A DNA stretch of 14,392 nt from Fulvivirga aurantia (GTDB lineage: Bacteria > Bacteroidota > Bacteroidia > Cytophagales > Cyclobacteriaceae): contig NZ_SMMD01000904.1 in NCBI RefSeq assembly GCF_009711475.1, positions 1 through 14,392 of the forward strand, given 5' to 3'. The number at the start of each line of letters is the position of its first letter. The first letter of the stretch is position 1. A program made the translations under genes and the position numbers. Below the pieces are notes generated by a model. It was not told the DNA's origin and searched no databases. It saw only the letters and a program-made list of their open reading frames with translations. Shown here one piece after another: positions 1 through 7,689 of the stretch.

Positions 1-315
1 TCTAAGCCGCTTATTTTATCACTACTTTCTCACGGTAAAAGCTATGGCTACCAGATTATTAAAAATGTAGAGAAGCTCTCTGGTGGTGAGTTAGAATGGA
101 CAGATGCCATGCTATATCCTGTCTTGCATCGCATGGAAAAGGACGGACTCATAAGATCGGAGTGGGTAAAACTGGAAAACGGTCGGAAGCGCAAATATTA
201 CGAACTTACTCCACTTGGTGTGGAGGCACAGACAGCCGAAAAGAAGCAATGGCTCAATGTAAATGAAGCACTTGTAACTTTATGGGCAGGCAGCCCTCAA
301 TTAGAATTAGGCTGA
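1..315 (+). CDS. PadR-family transcriptional regulator, 5'-truncated by window edge
   Basis: The reading frame is open from the first base and gives 104 residues before TGA, so only about ten N-terminal residues should be missing (PadR proteins of this short class run near 110 residues). The winged-helix pattern is clear: a helix with SYGYQI near residues 15-20, the recognition region LYPVLHRMEKDGLI near 38-51, and the wing GRKRKYYELTPLG near 61-73. PadR proteins are dimeric DNA-binding repressors that usually respond to small molecules or envelope stress. The permease gene starts one base after the stop codon, so the two are co-transcribed, and PadR probably represses its own operon; that operator lies outside the window. 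An internal ATG at 109 falls inside the HTH and is not the real start. Family assignment is firm; the ligand is unknown. Confidence 0.93.
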   Translation, partial: SKPLILSLLSHGKSYGYQIIKNVEKLSGGELEWTDAMLYPVLHRMEKDGLIRSEWVKLENGRKRKYYELTPLGVEAQTAEKKQWLNVNEALVTLWAGSPQLELG

Positions 316-316
316 C

Positions 317-3013
317 ATGGAAAGCTTTAACCTACAAAATTCCCTCGCTCAATGGCGTAAGTCACTTAGAAAGCAGCAGGGTCTCGAGCCTGGCTACATT
401 GAGGAGATTGAGTCTAACTTATTAGACCGATATGACGACTACCTGGCTGAAGGCCTTAGCGAATCAGAATCTTTTAAGCTTGCTGCTGAAAAGACAGTAA
501 TAAACCCTGAATTGGTGGCAGATGAATATTTTCAGGCTAACACCTCCTGGAAGCAGACACCACCCTGGAAAAGACGATTTGACTTAATCTATCTTTTGCC
601 CAATTATCTAAAAATAGCAGGTCGCAATTTCATGCGAAAATCTGCCTACACTACCATCAACCTTATTGGTCTGGTATTAGGTATTATGAGTGTCGCGCTG
701 GTGTATTTGTACATTTCTTACAAGACGACTTTTGATGAATTTCACACCAAAGCCGATCAAATTTATCGGGTTGGTCAAAACTATCGCTCCCAAGGTTACA
801 GCATGGTGGGGTTTGAAGATTACTTCAGGACTTCGTCTGAAAAGCAGCTTTCCCAAATCAATGGACTTAAAAACACTGCAGGGATCCTCGATGCAGCTCA
901 GTTCTTCATATTTGACGCAGAAGCCTTTGTGGAAACAGGCGCCAAAAAGCTTCCAGTGGGTAAAATATTAAGTACAAACACATGCGAGTCATTTTTCGAC
1001 ATGTTTGACTTTTCTTTCATACAAGGCAGCAAGGCAACGGCAGCTCAAAACTATGGCCAGGCAGTGCTAACCTCAACGACAGCACAAAAACTTTTTGGTG
1101 AAGATTGGCAGACGCAGGACATCTTATCATCCACACTTAAAGTAGAAGACAGCACATACATTGTGGCTGGTGTAATCGAAGATGTACCGAGCCAATCGCA
1201 TTTTGAGTTTAATATTTTATTGCACGACAAACGCATCACTTTCTGGGGCACCCGCACTTATGTACAATTGGAACCAACTGCAGACGTAGCTATGGTGAAA
1301 GAAAGAGCCGATCAAAACATGGACAAGATCAATCCACGCTTAGCGGAAAGTGAGATTTTTGCCGGGCTCTTATTTCAGCCAATCACTTCCATACACCTCA
1401 ACTCCAACTTACTTTATGAGATCAAACCGCCTGGCGATATCCGGTATTTATATGCTTTTGGTCTCATAGGTCTCGTTATATTGCTCATAACTATCACCAA
1501 CTACACAAACTTATCCATTGCCATGAATGCCGGTCGCAATCGCGAGATTGGTATGAGAAAAGTGATGGGTGCTGCACGCAAAAGTGTGACCATACAGTTT
1601 TTAATGGAAGCCATTATCATGGCGCTGGCAGTCACACCCGTAGTGCTTATTTTATTGCAGTTGATTTTACCTGTTTTTAATGATTTTATGCAGGTGTCAC
1701 TTACCAATCAATTCTTAGAGTTTAAGTACTTATTACTTTTATTATTTACAGCTTTATTGATTGGTGTGTTGGCTGGCATCTATCCTGCATTTTATTTATC
1801 AGGTAGAAAAATACAGGACCTATTTACCCAAGGAGCCATCAAAGCCAAAACAAGAGGATTTTCTGTAAGAAAAATGCTCATTGCATTTCAATTTGCACTG
1901 TTGATCGGGCTTGTTAGTGTCACTTACTTCATCAATCAACAAATCACATTTATCGATCAGAAAGATCTCGGTTATAGATCTGAAGGTATTCTGTATGTAG
2001 ACCTACCTTCAGAAAAATACCCACAGTTTAAGCAGCAAGTAACTCAATTACCTGCCATCAAAGCTGTGGGTACGGGATCTTTTTTAGGAAGAAACCCATT
2101 TAACCAACTTACCTACAAGCTGGAAAATACCACTGAAGTTTTTGATGACGCCACCAGCATTTATATGGATTATGATGCTGTGAAAGCCTATGGCCTTACC
2201 ACCACTGTGAATGCGCAACTTGATGATCCGGAATCTCCGGAAGAATTTTATTTGATTAATGAAACAGCAGCCAAAGCACTGGCCAGACAAAACAAGCTAG
2301 AAAGAGGGGCGCTGATAGGCAAACAGATTATTGAGGAGCCTGAGTATACGCAGGAAGATGGAACCGTTGGTTTTCCCAAAACTATCGATGGATTTTTTAA
2401 TGACATCAACTTATTTTCTTTGAGAGAAAAAGTAGAGCCTTACTTTCTCACGATAGTAAAAAACCCTGAATGGACTCCAAGAGCGATCATTCACTTTGAA
2501 ACCGGCCAGATTACTGAGCTCATGCAGGAGATTCAGGCCGCTTACGATGGATTGGAAGTTAATACGCCTATGAGCTATCAGTTTCAGTCTGACAACCTCA
2601 AAAAACTGTATGAAAAAGAACAACGAGTGGCACAACTTTCTATATACCTGAGTGCTGTGGCTGTCCTTTTAGCTGTGGTGGGATTGGTAGCCTTATCAGC
2701 ATTCCTGACGTCCCTTAAGCGTAAGGAATTGGGCATTCGCAAAGTGCTTGGGGCCTCTGTTTTCCAAATACTCAAACAGTTTAGTAAAGAATATGTGCTT
2801 CTGGTAGTTATAAGCTTATTGGTAGCAACCCCATTTGCTTATTGTGGTATTTCTCAATGGCTTGCAGGCTTTGCTTATGCTATCACTATCAACCCTGTCA
2901 TTTTTGTGATCACGGCAATAGGCACATTGGCTGTAGCCTGGCTGGCGGTAAGCTGGATCACCATTAAGGCAGCACAAGCTAACCCTATTGATTCTCTAAA
3001 GGAAGATCAATAA
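317..3013 (+). CDS. ABC transporter permease, MacB/FtsX type, with N-terminal permease prefix domain
   Basis: An 898-residue inner-membrane protein. Residues 1-90 are a soluble, charged helical region of the kind fused to permeases next to PadR genes ('permease prefix' domain). A first membrane helix spans about 113-134, followed by a large periplasmic MacB-like domain to about 370. The first FtsX block is about 376-495, with three helices and the cytoplasmic loop REIGMRKVMGA at 409-419. A second helix-plus-periplasmic unit starts near 518, and the second FtsX block near 775-885 carries the matching loop KELGIRKVLGA at 803-813. This is a complete tandem permease. Such proteins need a separate ATPase; none is encoded in the window, so it probably lies upstream of the PadR gene or elsewhere. 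Members of this class act in efflux or mechanotransmission across the envelope rather than import. The substrate cannot be read from the sequence. Confidence 0.92.
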   Translation: MESFNLQNSLAQWRKSLRKQQGLEPGYIEEIESNLLDRYDDYLAEGLSESESFKLAAEKTVINPELVADEYFQANTSWKQTPPWKRRFDLIYLLPNYLKIAGRNFMRKSAYTTINLIGLVLGIMSVALVYLYISYKTTFDEFHTKADQIYRVGQNYRSQGYSMVGFEDYFRTSSEKQLSQINGLKNTAGILDAAQFFIFDAEAFVETGAKKLPVGKILSTNTCESFFDMFDFSFIQGSKATAAQNYGQAVLTSTTAQKLFGEDWQTQDILSSTLKVEDSTYIVAGVIEDVPSQSHFEFNILLHDKRITFWGTRTYVQLEPTADVAMVKERADQNMDKINPRLAESEIFAGLLFQPITSIHLNSNLLYEIKPPGDIRYLYAFGLIGLVILLITITNYTNLSIAMNAGRNREIGMRKVMGAARKSVTIQFLMEAIIMALAVTPVVLILLQLILPVFNDFMQVSLTNQFLEFKYLLLLLFTALLIGVLAGIYPAFYLSGRKIQDLFTQGAIKAKTRGFSVRKMLIAFQFALLIGLVSVTYFINQQITFIDQKDLGYRSEGILYVDLPSEKYPQFKQQVTQLPAIKAVGTGSFLGRNPFNQLTYKLENTTEVFDDATSIYMDYDAVKAYGLTTTVNAQLDDPESPEEFYLINETAAKALARQNKLERGALIGKQIIEEPEYTQEDGTVGFPKTIDGFFNDINLFSLREKVEPYFLTIVKNPEWTPRAIIHFETGQITELMQEIQAAYDGLEVNTPMSYQFQSDNLKKLYEKEQRVAQLSIYLSAVAVLLAVVGLVALSAFLTSLKRKELGIRKVLGASVFQILKQFSKEYVLLVVISLLVATPFAYCGISQWLAGFAYAITINPVIFVITAIGTLAVAWLAVSWITIKAAQANPIDSLKEDQ

Positions 3014-3057
3014 AATATTTCTCACTAAATTATAACAGCAACAAACTCTTCAAGGTC

Positions 3058-4497
3058 ATGAAAAAACTTAAAATGTTATTTTTCTTCATTTCACTAGTAT
3101 CAATAACCCATGCCACCGACATCCAGGTAAGTCAGGTTGAATATGTTCACTCAGATGACCCTGAATTTATCCGCGGTATTAATGTCACTATCAGCTGGAA
3201 AAACAGTTGGCATAATGACAGGAATCATGATGCTGCATGGGTTTTCTTCAAGTTTGTTTCTAAAAATGGGGGCTCAAGACATGCTTATCTTGCTCCTGGT
3301 AGTGCCCAACAAAACTGGAAGTCCAGAGCAGCAACACCGGATGCTCAATTGCAAGTGGCTCAAGATGGCACAGGTATAATGGTGAGCCCGTCCGATACTT
3401 ACAGAGGCGAACTTTCCTACAGGCTATTTATTGCCTTAGATACGGCTCGTCTTAATGAGCGGTATGTCAATTATCTAAATAATGTGACCATCGAAGGATA
3501 TGGTATCGAAATGGTCTATATCCCAGAGGGGAGTTTTACGCTGGGTGATCCGGATGAGGCTGCACTTAAATATGGAGCTTTTTACGCATCAGATGACAAT
3601 GGTGAGGTGTCGGGACTGTTCAAAGTTGAGAAAGAAAATGAACCGATAAATGTTGGCCCAAATAAAGGTAGCTTATACTACCAGGCAGAAGATGCCATTT
3701 ACCAGGGCGACCAGAAAGGGCCTATTCCCGCTGCATTTCCTAAAGGCGTAGGCGGTTTTTACCTGATGAAATATGAAGTCTCCCAAGGCATTTATGCTGA
3801 TTTCCTCAATACACTCAGTAGTCAAATGGCCTCTGTGAGGTATATTGGAGGAACTCCTGAGTACGCTACTGTTGGTGGCACCATTGTGCTGGAAGGCGAT
3901 CATTTTGTAGCCAAATCACCTAGTGAACGTATGGTTTTTTGGCATTGGGATGATATGATGGCTTTTACCGATTGGGCCGCCCTAAGGCCCTACACCGAGT
4001 TAGAATATACCAAAGCTGCACGAGGTACAGGAAAACCTCAGGCACATGAAATGCCTTGGAATACTACAGATGATGCAAAGATGCTGCGGAGGATAAATGC
4101 TAAGACCCATCGCATGGAAATGCCGGAGGGATATGACGAGTCGATGCTTAACGAAAATAATAGAGGAGAATTTGGTGCTTCTCACTATTGGGTAATGGAC
4201 TTAGGCGGTAGTATGTGGGAGAAAGTAATTACTGTGGGAGACTCGGTGGGTCGTAGTTTCGATGGCCAGCATGGTGATGGTAATATAAGTTACTACGGTA
4301 TGGCCAATGTTGAGCATTGGCCCAGCGGCTATGGCGAATCCTTTGGCTATGGCTACCGTGGAGGTGGCTATTACGGAAAGGCTCATATTTCCAACTTCAA
4401 TCCGTACAGTCCAATAGCCTACCGACTATATGGGGCCTGGTCAGGCGGGCCAAGAAATGCTGCATATGGGTATCGCGCGGCTCGTACTTTGAAGTAA
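3058..4497 (+). CDS. Secreted SUMF1/formylglycine-generating-enzyme-fold protein, cysteine-free
   Basis: A 479-residue protein with a Sec signal peptide (residues 1 to about 19) and two parts. Residues about 21-145 look like a beta-rich domain I do not recognise. Residues about 150-479 show the FGE-sulfatase/SUMF1 fold in order: MVYIPEGSFTLGD (152-164), MKYEVSQGIYADFLNTL (237-253), the MMAFTDWAALRPYTELEY stretch with KAARG (300-323), MDLGGSMWEKV (380-390) and the terminal YGYRAAR (470-476). The family contains true formylglycine-generating enzymes, EgtB-type iron enzymes and many non-catalytic structural or binding proteins, for example GldJ/GldK of the gliding/type IX machinery. There is no cysteine anywhere, so the catalytic Cys pair of FGE is absent and sulfatase activation by that chemistry is excluded. 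A Gly/Tyr-rich stretch lies at 424-440. It starts 44 bases after the permease stop and could be read through from it, with no terminator visible between. Exported location and fold are well supported; role unknown. Confidence 0.88.
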   Translation: MKKLKMLFFFISLVSITHATDIQVSQVEYVHSDDPEFIRGINVTISWKNSWHNDRNHDAAWVFFKFVSKNGGSRHAYLAPGSAQQNWKSRAATPDAQLQVAQDGTGIMVSPSDTYRGELSYRLFIALDTARLNERYVNYLNNVTIEGYGIEMVYIPEGSFTLGDPDEAALKYGAFYASDDNGEVSGLFKVEKENEPINVGPNKGSLYYQAEDAIYQGDQKGPIPAAFPKGVGGFYLMKYEVSQGIYADFLNTLSSQMASVRYIGGTPEYATVGGTIVLEGDHFVAKSPSERMVFWHWDDMMAFTDWAALRPYTELEYTKAARGTGKPQAHEMPWNTTDDAKMLRRINAKTHRMEMPEGYDESMLNENNRGEFGASHYWVMDLGGSMWEKVITVGDSVGRSFDGQHGDGNISYYGMANVEHWPSGYGESFGYGYRGGGYYGKAHISNFNPYSPIAYRLYGAWSGGPRNAAYGYRAARTLK

Positions 4498-4522
4498 GTG
4501 AAAAGGAAAACTCAACTTTTTA

Positions 4523-4551
4523 TTTGATCGAATAAAATCATCATATATTTT
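4523..4551 (+). promoter_or_regulatory. Possible Bacteroidota-type promoter for the DUF3667 gene
   Basis: TTTG at 4523-4526 is followed after 17 bases by TATATTTT at 4544-4551 (next base G). This resembles the Bacteroidota consensus TTTG / TAnnTTTG with one mismatch. Transcription would start close to 4559, leaving only about ten bases of leader before the ATG at 4569. The region is AT-rich, so a chance match is quite possible. Confidence 0.3.
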
Positions 4552-4568
4552 GTGAGAAATTTTTGTCA

Positions 4569-5360
4569 ATGTCTGAAGTCGTATCTACCTGTCCTTACTG
4601 TGAGCAAAGTGCTACGGGGAATTATTGTAGCAATTGTGGTCAAAACCAACAACTCCATCGATTAGAGTGGAAATATCTTTTTGCTGACCTTCAACGCAGG
4701 TGGTTGGGTTTTGATAATATGTTTTATCGGACACTGCGCGATATGTTGCTCGCACCTGAAGAAGTAATTACTTCTATGCATCGTGGTATTAAGGTGAGAT
4801 ATATGGGCCCTGTGGGCTTTTTCTTTTTGATGATGACAATCCTGATTTTGCTCTACTCGCTACTTGGCGTGGATATGTTGGAAGTAACTAAAGACGTAAA
4901 CAATGTCTTTTCAGGTACTGCAAGTCAGAAAGAATTTCAGAATCAAATAGGTCAATCCATTTTCAGCAACTTTAAGGTAATGGCCTTTGTCATGATGCCA
5001 TTTTATGCTTTTGGTTTGTGGCTGATTTTTAAGAATAAGAAATACAATTTCATAGAAACAGCAGTCCTTATCTTTTATGCCCAGGGTCTTACAGCCACTT
5101 TCACTATTGTGGGAGTTTTACTCTATAAATTCTTTGATGTAGAGCATGTAATTCTTTACATGACACCCATCTCCTACAGCTTTATTGCGTATGTCTGTGC
5201 TCGATTTTACAAAGGAAATGCTATATGGAATTTCATTAAAGGTTTTTTGGCACTAGCTATCGGTACAATTGCACTTATGATTGTAGGGAGTATTACAGGC
5301 TTTATATATTTAATGCTAAACCCTCAATTAGTAGAAAAACTAAATACTGTTGCTCAGTAG
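4569..5360 (+). CDS. DUF3667 family zinc-ribbon membrane protein
   Basis: A 263-residue protein when started at the ATG at 4569; a TTG two codons upstream is less likely. The N-terminus carries a zinc ribbon, CPYC-x8-CSNC (Cys 8, 11, 20, 23), followed by GQNQ. A linker rich in Arg and aromatic residues (DLQRRWLGFDNMFYRTLRD) precedes a HRGIKVRYMGPVGFFF element that leads into the first membrane helix. About five hydrophobic helices follow, the last ending near residue 255. This architecture is typical of DUF3667, a Bacteroidota-rich family of unknown function; the zinc ribbon should face the cytoplasm. It lies 71 bases after the SUMF1-like gene and ends convergently with the DUF2461 gene 15 bases away. 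No partner or substrate can be inferred. Confidence 0.85.
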   Translation: MSEVVSTCPYCEQSATGNYCSNCGQNQQLHRLEWKYLFADLQRRWLGFDNMFYRTLRDMLLAPEEVITSMHRGIKVRYMGPVGFFFLMMTILILLYSLLGVDMLEVTKDVNNVFSGTASQKEFQNQIGQSIFSNFKVMAFVMMPFYAFGLWLIFKNKKYNFIETAVLIFYAQGLTATFTIVGVLLYKFFDVEHVILYMTPISYSFIAYVCARFYKGNAIWNFIKGFLALAIGTIALMIVGSITGFIYLMLNPQLVEKLNTVAQ

Positions 5361-5384
5361 TGATAGGTGATGTAATTACTGAGC
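5352..5384. terminator. Inverted repeat between convergent genes, possible bidirectional terminator
   Basis: GCTCAGTA (5352-5359) and TACTGAGC (5377-5384) are perfect 8-base complements around a 17-base loop; the next inner positions add a G-T and a T-A pair. The stop codon of the DUF3667 gene (5358-5360) lies at the end of the left arm, and the stop of the DUF2461 gene (5376-5378, minus strand) overlaps the right arm. No strong T-tract follows on either strand, so termination efficiency is uncertain. Confidence 0.45.
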
Positions 5385-6050
5385 TTCTCTAAACTCCATT
5401 AGCGACTGATCCAAAAATCGTCTAAATGGCATCATTGTTTTGTAGAGACTAACGGCTTTTTCCACATAATTTTCGTTTAGAAACTCATTACTTGAAATGG
5501 GGTGAGAAACCACAAAACTTTTAAGCCTAATATATTCGATCATATGGTTGTCAGTACTGTAGCCTTTTGGTGAAGTCTTCAGCCGGTCTTCCTGCATCAA
5601 TTCACCAAAATATTCCTTGAATTGATCTTCGTTGATAATAGATAAAAATCGATCAGCCTCATAATCTACTTCCTGCCTGATGTAACCAAGTATTTCGTTT
5701 GAAGGGTGATAAAAACCCCCGGCAATAAAGCACTCCTGCGGACTTACATGCAAGTAGAAGTCGGCTTTACCCTCCTGTTTGATGATACTAGCCCCAAAAT
5801 AGTCTTTATATGGTGGGCGATCCGGATGATACATTAAATTCTGATTGATCCTCAACACCGATTTCTTCGCTGTAATCGGAATAAAGTCAGGATCAACTAA
5901 TTTCACCTGACAAATAATCTCGTCAATAACCTCCACAAATATTGCTTTCGCATGATGATACTCTCCCCGATTTTCATCCATCCAGGCTTTACTATTGTTT
6001 TGCTGCAGCTTTTGCAGGAAATCGAATATTGGCCTTTTATCAATTTTCAT
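5376..6050 (-). CDS. DUF2461 (TIGR02453) family protein
   Basis: A 224-residue soluble protein without signal peptide or membrane helices. The N-terminal FDFLQKLQQNNSKAWMDENR (residues 9-28) corresponds to the usual 'FL..L..NN.keWF..nr' start of DUF2461. Further family-like elements are LRINQNLMYHPDRPPYKDYFGASI, where short Arg/Pro/Lys elements are conserved, then ADFYLHVSPQECFIAGGFYHP, and an R-rich segment near LKTSPKGYS. Length fits the family (about 220). The function of DUF2461 is not established. Its start codon overlaps the last 11 bases of the deaminase gene (6040-6050), so the two are translated from one transcript and expression is probably coupled. The overlap suggests co-regulation but does not by itself imply a shared pathway. 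Confidence 0.88.
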   Translation of the reverse strand: MKIDKRPIFDFLQKLQQNNSKAWMDENRGEYHHAKAIFVEVIDEIICQVKLVDPDFIPITAKKSVLRINQNLMYHPDRPPYKDYFGASIIKQEGKADFYLHVSPQECFIAGGFYHPSNEILGYIRQEVDYEADRFLSIINEDQFKEYFGELMQEDRLKTSPKGYSTDNHMIEYIRLKSFVVSHPISSNEFLNENYVEKAVSLYKTMMPFRRFLDQSLMEFREAQ

Positions 6051-6474
6051 GTGTAAACAGTTTTGTGCATTTATTCCTACTTACGCCTTCTTTTACTTCC
6101 AATTGATACCATGATTTTTTAGCAATGTCTTTCGCCTTTATATCGATCTGATTACCAAACTCAGCAGCATCTTCAATCGTAGCACCGTAGACTACTGTAC
6201 CTATTCCGGCCCAGATGATAGCTGTCATACACATCGGGCATGGCTCTACGGTACTGTATAAAGTTAAGTCCTGGGCTTTTTCAAACTTTAGTTGGTCGAT
6301 TTTACGTATTGCATTGATCTCTGCATGAGCTGTTGGTCCATCATTTTTAGCCGTATTGTAGGCTTCAACAAACTCACCATTGGTGTTAACCAAAACAGCA
6401 CCAAAAGGAGTATTACCTTTCTTCGCCTGAGTGATGGCCATTTCAATATATTCACTATCATCTTTCCTCGTCAT
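6040..6474 (-). CDS. Nucleoside/guanine deaminase-type zinc enzyme (CMP/dCMP deaminase superfamily)
   Basis: A 144-residue cytosolic zinc hydrolase when started at the ATG at 6474. Catalytic signatures are complete: TAHAEINAIRK with zinc ligand His50 and proton-shuttling Glu52, and EPCPMC with zinc ligands Cys79 and Cys82. NTPFGAVLV near the N-terminus is the usual substrate-pocket strand, and DPTAHAE-like spacing (here DGPTAHAE), the length and the C-terminal region (EDAAEFGNQID) resemble bacterial guanine deaminases more than TadA. The likely reaction is hydrolytic deamination of a purine or pyrimidine base or nucleoside, releasing ammonia, in salvage or catabolism. An ATG nine codons upstream (6501) would leave only 12 bases before the divergent DUF427 gene, so I prefer 6474. 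It is the first gene of a pair with DUF2461. Superfamily is certain; guanine specificity is an inference. Confidence 0.9.
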   Translation of the reverse strand: MTRKDDSEYIEMAITQAKKGNTPFGAVLVNTNGEFVEAYNTAKNDGPTAHAEINAIRKIDQLKFEKAQDLTLYSTVEPCPMCMTAIIWAGIGTVVYGATIEDAAEFGNQIDIKAKDIAKKSWYQLEVKEGVSRNKCTKLFTHEN

Positions 6475-6513
6475 AGTATTAAAACTATAACCAATAGGCA
6501 TTGTTCTTTTTAT

Positions 6514-7008
6514 ATGAAGCCAAAACCTATAAAACCAAAACCCGGGCAGGAGTCAGTCTGGGATTATCCGCGGCCACCAAAGTTGGAGAAATTTAATAAG
6601 CATATTGAAATATTCTTTAACGGACAACGGATAGTTAGCACAAACAAGGCTTACAGGGTTTTGGAAACTAGTCACCCTCCCGTTTACTATATGCCAATGC
6701 TTGATATAGAGCAGCAATATTTGGTTGCCTCAGACCGCACGACTTATTGTGAGTGGAAAGGTGAAGGCAGTTATTATCATGTAAGTGTAAAAGATAAAAT
6801 GGCTGAAGATGCGGCCTGGTATTATAATAATCCAACACCAAGATTTAAGGAAATAAAAGGTTATGTGGCATTTTACGCCCATAAAATGGACAAATGTTTG
6901 ATTGATGGAGAAGTGGTAGAACCACAGCCGGGAAACTTTTACGGAGGTTGGGTCACAAAAGATATTGTCGGACCTTTTAAAGGAATTGAAGGAAGCTACG
7001 GCTGGTGA
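6514..7008 (+). CDS. DUF427 domain-containing protein
   Basis: A 164-residue soluble protein. The opening, PIKPKPGQESVWDYPRPPKLE, is the classic start of the Bacteroidota form of DUF427. Core elements follow: IEIFFNGQRIVSTNKAYRVLETSHPPVYYMP split across two strands, the central CEWKGEGSYYHV, AAWYYNNPTPRFKEIKGYVAFY, and a C-terminal extension GNFYGGWVTKDIVGPFKG. The reading frame stays open back to 6292, but that part lies antisense within the deaminase gene and lacks family similarity, so the ATG at 6514 is the start. The function of DUF427 is unknown; the fold is a small beta-tent. It diverges from the deaminase gene with about 39 bases between starts, and its stop codon directly abuts that of the DUF2490 gene. 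Confidence 0.92.
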   Translation: MKPKPIKPKPGQESVWDYPRPPKLEKFNKHIEIFFNGQRIVSTNKAYRVLETSHPPVYYMPMLDIEQQYLVASDRTTYCEWKGEGSYYHVSVKDKMAEDAAWYYNNPTPRFKEIKGYVAFYAHKMDKCLIDGEVVEPQPGNFYGGWVTKDIVGPFKGIEGSYGW

Positions 7009-7689
7009 TTAGTTAAGACTCAGATATGCACCGGTCGAAATAAAAACAAAGTCGTTGGTATTGCGATTGAGGTCTTCTAAACGGTAAGTGATACCAAACT
7101 GTACTTTTGCCTTCCTCAAAGTGTAACCGAGCACAACGCCAAGCCTATTGTCCCAGGCATGATCACCGCTCTCATAAGATAGCAGAATCTCTTCAGTCAC
7201 TGTAACATAAAACTCACGGGTGTTAAGCTCCTGACCTGAGAGAGGCAGGTCTCCTGCAATTCTATATCGATATCGATGCTCAAAAGAGTCATTCCTAAAC
7301 CGCTGCTCAGTACGTAACCTACTGGCCAGCCTTAGTGCCCTGTCGTAGTGTGTGGTAGAGATTTGCTGAGTGGTGCGATGCTCTCGCTCATCAGTTGACT
7401 CAAAGGGTTCAGTCTTTCTATACTTATAACCGAAAGACACCTTAGTATCAATGTTAACTTTGTATGTCGCAAACTGATTCACTTCGATGAAGCGCAATTC
7501 TCCAGACAATGAAGAGTTTTCTTCTGAGTACCAAATGCTACGTTTACCGATAGAAGTGTTTGTTGACCAGGACGATGAAATTTTATAATCTGCTGCGGTT
7601 TCGGCCTCCCATACAAACTGAGTTTCTCTGTTTTGAGCCAGAGAAGCTATATTATGTGCCAAAAGAAAAATTATAAAGACCAGTCTCAT
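7009..7689 (-). CDS. DUF2490-family outer-membrane beta-barrel protein
   Basis: A 226-residue exported protein with a signal peptide (residues 1 to about 19, ending SLAQ). The mature chain is a series of amphipathic beta strands with alternating aromatic and polar residues: QFVWEAETAADYKIS, KSIWYSEE-like, ATYKVNIDTKVSFGYKYRKT, RALRLASRLRTEQRFRN, HRYRYRIAGDLPLSG, FYVTVTEEILLSYES, DNRLGVVLGYTLRKAKVQFGITYRLED and a final strand ending in AYLSLN. The QRF/RYRYR block is characteristic of DUF2490. Such proteins are thought to be small outer-membrane barrels of unknown role. It is the last gene of the TMEM175 operon; its ATG overlaps the preceding stop by one base (TAATG). Its 3' end touches that of DUF427 with no spacer. 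Outer-membrane location is an inference. Confidence 0.8.
   Translation of the reverse strand: MRLVFIIFLLAHNIASLAQNRETQFVWEAETAADYKISSSWSTNTSIGKRSIWYSEENSSLSGELRFIEVNQFATYKVNIDTKVSFGYKYRKTEPFESTDEREHRTTQQISTTHYDRALRLASRLRTEQRFRNDSFEHRYRYRIAGDLPLSGQELNTREFYVTVTEEILLSYESGDHAWDNRLGVVLGYTLRKAKVQFGITYRLEDLNRNTNDFVFISTGAYLSLN

Noticed and set aside
3058..4497. Active formylglycine-generating enzyme (sulfatase activator)
   Set aside because: No cysteine is present and no sulfatase gene is nearby.
4317..4535. Trp/Leu-rich 72-residue frame on the plus strand
   Set aside because: It overlaps the 3' end of the SUMF1-like gene in another frame and looks like a frame-shifted reading of its Gly/Tyr codons.
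4563..4568. TTG start for the DUF3667 gene
   Set aside because: It only adds Met-Ser before a good ATG at 4569; TTG starts are rarer.
6292..6513. N-terminal extension of the DUF427 frame by 74 residues
   Set aside because: It runs antisense inside the deaminase gene, has no family-like sequence, and the canonical DUF427 start matches the ATG at 6514.
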